A stretch of 8,240 bases of DNA, taken from Gammaproteobacteria bacterium. GTDB lineage: Bacteria > Pseudomonadota > Gammaproteobacteria > SZUA-229. Position 1 is the stretch's first letter. Each line of letters starts with the position of its first letter. The notes beneath the pieces were generated by a model, which saw only the letters and a list, made by a program, of their open reading frames with translations, was not told where the DNA came from and did no database searches. This document shows, piece by piece, positions 4,546-8,240 of this stretch. The position numbers and the translations under genes are program-made. The DNA lies in contig JACPVK010000116.1 of assembly GCA_016191795.1 (NCBI GenBank), positions 1-8,240 of the forward strand, written 5' to 3'.

Positions 4546-6081
4546 ATGTTGAAATTAAGTCTTATAGCGTTTCTGGTCTTACTGCTGACGGCGTGCGGCG
4601 CTGGTAGCGGCGCTGGTCTGGATGCCAACGGTCAGCCGGCAGGTAATGCTCCTGCCACACCGCTGGCTGCTGACTTTACCTCGATACAACAAAATATTTT
4701 CACTCCGGTTTGTACTGTGTGTCATAGCGGCGCCAGTGCACCCCTGGGTTTGCGTCTGGATGCGGCTAACAGTTATGCCGCGCTGGTTGGTGTGAGCAGT
4801 GTCGAAGTGCCCTCTACGCTGCGAGTTAACCCGGGCAATCCCGCCAGCAGTTATCTGATTGCCAAACTGGAAGGTACCGCTGCGGTTGGTGGACAAATGC
4901 CATTGGGTGGACCGGCCTTATCCCAGGAGAGTATTGAGTTCGTGAAACAGTGGATAGCTGCCGGGGCACCACCGGCGGTAAGCGCACCGCCGCCAGTGAA
5001 TCAACCACCTTCGGTTATTTCGACTAACCCGGCCAGCGGCAGTACCGTCACCACATTGCCGGCGACTATTAATATCGCCTTCAGTCAGGAGATGAACGCG
5101 GCCTCGATCAATAACACCACGGTAATACTGCAGCGCAGCGGCGGTGACGGTAATTTTACCAGTGGCAATGAAGTTGCCATCACGCCGGCGAGCCTGAATC
5201 TCTCAACAGCCAATCCGGCATTATTAACCATCAACCTGACGGGTATTGCATCGACTGATGACAGCTATCAATTAAAGCTGGTCGGCACTGGCTCTGCACC
5301 GCTGCTGGATCTCAACGCCAATGCACTCGATGGTGATGGCAATGGCAGTGCCGGTGGTGATTACCTGCTGGCATTTGTCGTGCAAGCTCCGCCCAGTGGC
5401 GGCGGTGGATTGCAGGCAACCTGGCGCTCTATCCAGGACAATGTCTTTACACCAATTTGTATTGTTTGTCATAGCGGCGCCAGTGCACCGGAAGGCTTGC
5501 GCCTGGATGAAGCCAACAGTTATGCCATGCTGGTGGGCGTTACGAGTCAACAGGTACCGACGTTATTACGTGTGTCACCCGGTAATGCCAATAACAGTTA
5601 TCTGATTCAGAAACTGGAAGGCGCCGCCGGTATAACGGGGTCGCAGATGCCACGCGGTGGTACGCCGCTACCTCAAACAACAATCGATATCATTCGTCAA
5701 TGGATTAATGCCGGTGCGGAGCAAGGCACCACCACGCCACCACCACCACCACCGGGCAACACCGCCGTTGGTGTCACACTTAGCGCGCCCACCAGTGTTG
5801 CCAGCGGAGATGAGTTAACGGTCAGCGCGATTGTCGTGAATAACAGCGGTGACGTGAGCGGATTGAGCAGCACACTGGGCTGGACACCACAAGACAGTTG
5901 GCGTCTGCGCAGTGGTAATGCAACGCAAAGCATTGCCACGCTCAATGCCGGTCAAACCGTCACGTTGAGCTGGACCCTGCGTGCCGAGGAGGTCGGGACA
6001 ACTGCATTGACAGTTACCGTCACCGATAACAATTCACAAACTATAGGGAGCGACAATGCCAATGTCAGCATCGTTGATTAA
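4546..6081 (+). CDS. Lipoprotein with two c-type cytochrome domains and Ig-like domains
   Basis: The ATG at 4546 is chosen because AGAGGAT (4533-4539) precedes it and it opens directly on a lipoprotein signal, MLKLSLIAFLVLLLTAC, with lipobox LTAC and lipidated Cys17. The earlier in-frame ATG at 4480 would put a charged tail before it. The 511-residue product has heme domain 1 (about residues 40-145) with CTVCH at 56-60 and a QMPLGG motif whose Met118 is the likely sixth ligand. Next come an SbsA-like Ig domain (about 151-280), heme domain 2 (about 290-405) with CIVCH at 305-309 and Met368 in QMPRGG, a PPPPPP linker, and a C-terminal CARDB-like beta domain (about 408-511). The two heme domains are clear duplicates. 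Hemes are attached in the periplasm, so the protein should be anchored to a membrane, probably the outer one. It overlaps the next gene by 26 bases, so the two are translationally linked. The electron partner is unknown. Confidence 0.85.
   Translation: MLKLSLIAFLVLLLTACGAGSGAGLDANGQPAGNAPATPLAADFTSIQQNIFTPVCTVCHSGASAPLGLRLDAANSYAALVGVSSVEVPSTLRVNPGNPASSYLIAKLEGTAAVGGQMPLGGPALSQESIEFVKQWIAAGAPPAVSAPPPVNQPPSVISTNPASGSTVTTLPATINIAFSQEMNAASINNTTVILQRSGGDGNFTSGNEVAITPASLNLSTANPALLTINLTGIASTDDSYQLKLVGTGSAPLLDLNANALDGDGNGSAGGDYLLAFVVQAPPSGGGGLQATWRSIQDNVFTPICIVCHSGASAPEGLRLDEANSYAMLVGVTSQQVPTLLRVSPGNANNSYLIQKLEGAAGITGSQMPRGGTPLPQTTIDIIRQWINAGAEQGTTTPPPPPPGNTAVGVTLSAPTSVASGDELTVSAIVVNNSGDVSGLSSTLGWTPQDSWRLRSGNATQSIATLNAGQTVTLSWTLRAEEVGTTALTVTVTDNNSQTIGSDNANVSIVD
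6045..6050 (+). promoter_or_regulatory. Ribosome binding site that fixes the heme-porin start
   Basis: AGGGAG ends 5 bases before the ATG at 6056, inside the end of the lipoprotein gene. It favours this start over the in-frame ATGs at 6062 and 6146, which lack such a site, although 6146 alone would give a shorter, more usual signal peptide. Confidence 0.65.
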
Positions 6082-7201
6082 TTCGCAACAGGATAGCGCC
6101 AAAACGCTGGATGGATACTCTCGCGCAAGCAGCGTAAGTTTACTGATGGCAGGTGTATTGCTGCTGTTTAGCCATATCACAATCGCCGAACCATGGTTGG
6201 CCGTGCAATCCGGCGGCAAATGTATGATGTGTCATGTCAACCCTACCGGTGGTGGCAAGCGTAATGAATATGGCCATATTTATGGATTGAATACGCTGAC
6301 CGAGGAGACGGTGACGGATTTCAGTAATGTCGCCAGACTCAGCGACCGTGTCTCATTTGGCGGTGACCTGCGCGTCAATGCTGTTGCCACCCAGATCCCC
6401 AACCAGGCTAATAAATTCACGTTTGAGTCAGAAGAGATATTATTTTATATGGAGACCACGCTGATTCCGGGGCGACTGACATTTTACTTTGACGAACGTT
6501 TAGGCCCGGGCGGAGCATCGAATCGAGAAATGTACGGAATGTACTGGTTTCGTGATAATTCCCTTTACCTCAAGGCAGGGCGTATGTTTTTACCCTATGG
6601 TTGGCGAATGGAAGATGATACGGCCTATATCCGTCAGGTTACCGGAATTAATTACGCTACGCCGGATGATGGTATGGAGATCGGACTGGAGCTGGATCAG
6701 TGGTCGACGAGCCTGGCCATCACGAATGGTACTGCCGGCGGTAGCGAAACCAGCAAAGGCAAGCAGTTCAGCCTGCTGGCCAGCTATGTTGAGCAGGCCT
6801 GGCGTGCCGGTTTCAGTTACAACTTCAATGACGTCAAAGACGAAGATCGCACCATGACCGGCGTGTTTGCCGGTTTGCGTACCGGACTATTTAACTGGCT
6901 TGCTGAAGTAGATGCTATCAGTGACGATGGTGCCGTCGGCGGTCAACTTAAACAGCGCGTGGCGCTGTTTGAAGTCAATGCCCTGGTAAATAAAGGTCAT
7001 AATGTTAAAGCAACTTATGAATATTTTGACCCGAACCGCAGCCTGGCGGAAGACGAGCGCACCCGTATCAGCCTGGTGTGGGAATGGTTTCCGATGCCTT
7101 TCACCCAGCTCAATATCGGCGTGCGCGACAGTAGCGGGATTCCACAGAATGACCTGCAAAATGCCACCGAGTGGTTTGTGCAGTTGCACAACTATTTATA
7201 G
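6056..7201 (+). CDS. Outer-membrane beta-barrel (porin-like) protein with N-terminal c-type heme motif
   Basis: The 381-residue product has a long N-region signal peptide with a hydrophobic core (SLLMAGVLLLFSHITIA) and a likely cleavage after Ala44. Directly after it lies CMMCH at residues 56-60, then NPTGGGKRNEYGHIYGL, where His74 could be a second heme ligand. The rest (about residues 95-381) has the alternating pattern of transmembrane beta-strands: VSFGGDLRVNAVA, LTFYFDERLG, LYLKAGRMFLPYGWR, FSLLASYVEQAWRAGFSY, VKATYEYFD, TRISLVWEWFP and LNIGVRDSS. It ends on a strand, EWFVQLHNYL. I recall a family of porin-like proteins with this CxxCH-NPTGGG-RN-YG head, but not a named function. One heme next to a barrel suggests an electron-handling pore or heme-bound channel. 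It is translationally linked to the diheme lipoprotein. There is no obvious terminator after it. The barrel call is inferred from pattern. Confidence 0.78.
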   Translation: MPMSASLINSQQDSAKTLDGYSRASSVSLLMAGVLLLFSHITIAEPWLAVQSGGKCMMCHVNPTGGGKRNEYGHIYGLNTLTEETVTDFSNVARLSDRVSFGGDLRVNAVATQIPNQANKFTFESEEILFYMETTLIPGRLTFYFDERLGPGGASNREMYGMYWFRDNSLYLKAGRMFLPYGWRMEDDTAYIRQVTGINYATPDDGMEIGLELDQWSTSLAITNGTAGGSETSKGKQFSLLASYVEQAWRAGFSYNFNDVKDEDRTMTGVFAGLRTGLFNWLAEVDAISDDGAVGGQLKQRVALFEVNALVNKGHNVKATYEYFDPNRSLAEDERTRISLVWEWFPMPFTQLNIGVRDSSGIPQNDLQNATEWFVQLHNYL

Positions 7202-7376
7202 GCACGTGGGCGTAAAGTGATGTTCTGGATGTGGGGCACATGGGGTAAACCTTGCCCTGCAGCATCAACCAAACGTCTGCAAGATTGCAATAGCCAGATT
7301 TATTATTAGCTGAACGACAGAGAGTCAGATACCTTACAATCGATATCCATAATCAGTTTAATTTGCACACAACCAC
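7202..7376. other. Non-coding stretch after the heme-porin gene
   Basis: No gene, RNA or terminator is recognised. The end of the stretch, about 7318-7351, shows a weak match (shared GTCAG and CCTTACA) to the segment at 2858-2890 upstream of the other intergenic module. Confidence 0.45.
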
Positions 7377-7398
7377 GGCGGGTTACAACCCGCCCTAC
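7377..7398 (-). repeat. REP-like palindrome (GGCGGGTT stem, CTAC end)
   Basis: A perfect 8-bp stem, GGCGGGTT (7377-7384) and AACCCGCC (7387-7394), has a 2-base gap at the tip and is followed by CTAC at 7395-7398. Its GTAG head is on the minus strand. It stands upstream of module copy B in the same position as the 2906-2926 palindrome before copy A. Confidence 0.7.
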
Positions 7399-7481
7399 AT
7401 GAAAAAAACATTTGCGTTTATTCTGCTTTTATTTGCGTGCATTTGCGTTAAATCTTTTTAGAGCCCCCCACAACCAGCATA

Positions 7482-7577
7482 GCGCAATTTTTATTGCGAC
7501 AAATGAAACATCCGGTGCAATGCGCTAAGCTTATTGGCACCCTGCGAATAAAATGGCTGTGACAGGAACACCATGAC
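7482..7577 (+). repeat. Intergenic module copy B, carrying RBS and start codon
   Basis: This is the uninterrupted partner of module copy A at 2974-3174. The core 7482-7545 is followed directly by the end block 7546-7577, which contains AGGA (7564-7567) and the start codon at 7573 with the same 5-base spacing as in copy A. The hairpin equivalent to that in copy A is partly degraded (CGCAAT with ATTGCG, 6 bp). GGTGC (7514-7518) and GCACC (7537-7541) form a second inverted pair. Confidence 0.75.
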
Positions 7578-7797
7578 CGGCACCCAGAAAAATAATCCTC
7601 TCCACGGCCTGACACTGGAAACCATCCTCAACCAGCTGGTTGATCACTATGGCTGGGAAAAGCTGGGCCAGCTGATTGATATCAAATGCTTCAAGCAAGA
7701 CCCCGGCATCAAATCCAGTCTGAAATTTTTACGCACCACGCCCTGGGCCAGAACCAGGGTTGAAGAGTTGTATTTGCGCACGATAGTAAAATTGTAG
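7573..7797 (+). CDS. VF530-family (DUF2132) small DNA-binding protein
   Basis: The 74-residue protein has the full family signature: NNPLHGLTLETILNQLVDHY, then GWEKLGQLIDIKCF, then DPGIKSSLKFLRTTPWAR with VEELY close to the C terminus. Its length is normal for the family. The name comes from a Vibrio fischeri protein reported to bind double-stranded DNA, and the cellular role is unknown. The start at 7573 has AGGA five bases upstream, provided by the repeated module. The stop TAG (7795-7797) is part of the GTAG head of the next REP-like pair, so the end of the reading frame is set or trimmed by the repeat. The gene stands alone. Confidence 0.88.
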   Translation: MTGTQKNNPLHGLTLETILNQLVDHYGWEKLGQLIDIKCFKQDPGIKSSLKFLRTTPWARTRVEELYLRTIVKL

Positions 7798-7888
7798 GAT
7801 GGGTGGAGCAAAGCTTAACCCATCATTTTTAATGCGCGGATAACGCCACCATTATTTGATGGGTTGCGCTACGCTCCACCCATCCTAC
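7794..7888. repeat. Inverted pair of REP-like elements (GATGGGT stems)
   Basis: The left unit starts GTAGG at 7794 with the stem GATGGGT (7798-7804) and ACCCATC (7818-7824). The right unit is reversed, with GATGGGT (7858-7864) and ACCCATC (7878-7884), ending CCTAC at 7888. It is the same type as the pair at 1215-1305. It lies between the convergent VF530 and vapC genes and may also serve as a bidirectional terminator. Confidence 0.78.
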
Positions 7889-7927
7889 GTCTACGCAATT
7901 TGAATTGTGGTAACTGGCATCCAGATT

Positions 7928-8240
7928 TCAAATCCAGTTTTCCACTTTCAATCCCGAAATCCGTTTGAATTCCTTTACGTTATTGGTCACCAGCGTTGCA
8001 CCAACCCATTTTGCATGTGCGGCAATAAACATATCATTGCCGCCAATCACGGCGCCTTTCTTTTCCAGCGCGGCGCGGATGTCGCCATAAACCGGCGCGG
8101 CTTCATGCGGCCAGTCTTGCACAACGCAATATTGTAAAAAATTTTCCAGCGCTGCCTTGTTCTTTTCCCGATGCTGGCTTTTACCAATGCCATACCAGAG
8201 TTCGGCCAGGACAATACCGGAAATAAACACATCACCCATG
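7928..8240 (-). CDS. vapC: VapC-type PIN-domain toxin, C-terminal part, cut by right edge
   Basis: About 104 residues are visible, and the frame stays open to the window edge. The Met near the edge (MGDVFIS) is probably internal, since PIN toxins have some 30 residues before the VFIS.IVLAELWYG segment, with the first catalytic Asp in that missing part. The visible part has the conserved Glu in LAELWYGI, the Asp in GGNDMFIAAHA, and the usual end TLVTNNVKEFKRISGLKVENW. VapC proteins are metal-dependent ribonucleases that often cleave tRNA or rRNA, and they pair with a VapB antitoxin normally encoded just upstream, which would be beyond the right edge. No damage is seen in the visible part. Confidence 0.88.
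   Translation of the reverse strand, partial: MGDVFISGIVLAELWYGIGKSQHREKNKAALENFLQYCVVQDWPHEAAPVYGDIRAALEKKGAVIGGNDMFIAAHAKWVGATLVTNNVKEFKRISGLKVENWI

Noticed and set aside
6862..7201. Second gene after the heme barrel in shifted frames
   Set aside because: The overlapping frames here are shadows. The barrel frame has continuous strand-like periodicity to its stop.

Overview
The window looks like a chromosomal stretch of a gammaproteobacterium. The evidence is a well-conserved gltD, a YafN/YafO-type toxin-antitoxin remnant, a VF530-family small protein, a Crp/Fnr regulator, and many short GTAG-headed palindromes of the REP kind. I cannot name the genus from sequence alone. There are no rRNA or tRNA genes, no CRISPR array and no intact transposase.

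Left part (1-1108): the C-terminal part of glutamate synthase small subunit (gltD), a housekeeping gene that enters from the left edge. Positions 1109-1566 are non-coding and hold four REP-like palindromes. Positions 1567-2063 are an apparently intact BrnT-type toxin with its ribbon-helix-helix antitoxin.

Decay zone (2064-3638): a row of gene fragments. It holds a secreted-protein gene that keeps only its signal peptide and about 30 mature residues, a complete yafN antitoxin with a good promoter and a likely operator, a yafO toxin cut to 23 codons, and a DUF5666 C-terminal fragment whose start codon comes from a repeated intergenic module. A 12-bp perfect hairpin ends this zone.

Central part (3719-7201): a minus-strand Crp/Fnr-type regulator is divergent from a two-gene unit. 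The first gene encodes a 511-aa lipoprotein with two c-type heme domains around an Ig-like domain. The second gene overlaps it by 26 bases and encodes a 381-aa protein that joins one c-type heme motif to a predicted outer-membrane beta-barrel. Together they look like a small envelope cytochrome/porin system, possibly for moving electrons across or at the outer membrane, under control of the regulator. The function is inference. The heme motifs, lipobox, signal peptide and overlap are seen directly. This is the best candidate for an undescribed system here.

Right part (7202-8240): non-coding sequence with a REP-like hairpin, then a second copy of the intergenic module found at 2974-3174. This copy delivers the ribosome binding site and start codon of a VF530 (DUF2132) gene. 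The stop codon of that gene lies inside the head of the next REP pair. The window closes with the C-terminal part of a minus-strand VapC-type PIN toxin, cut by the edge.
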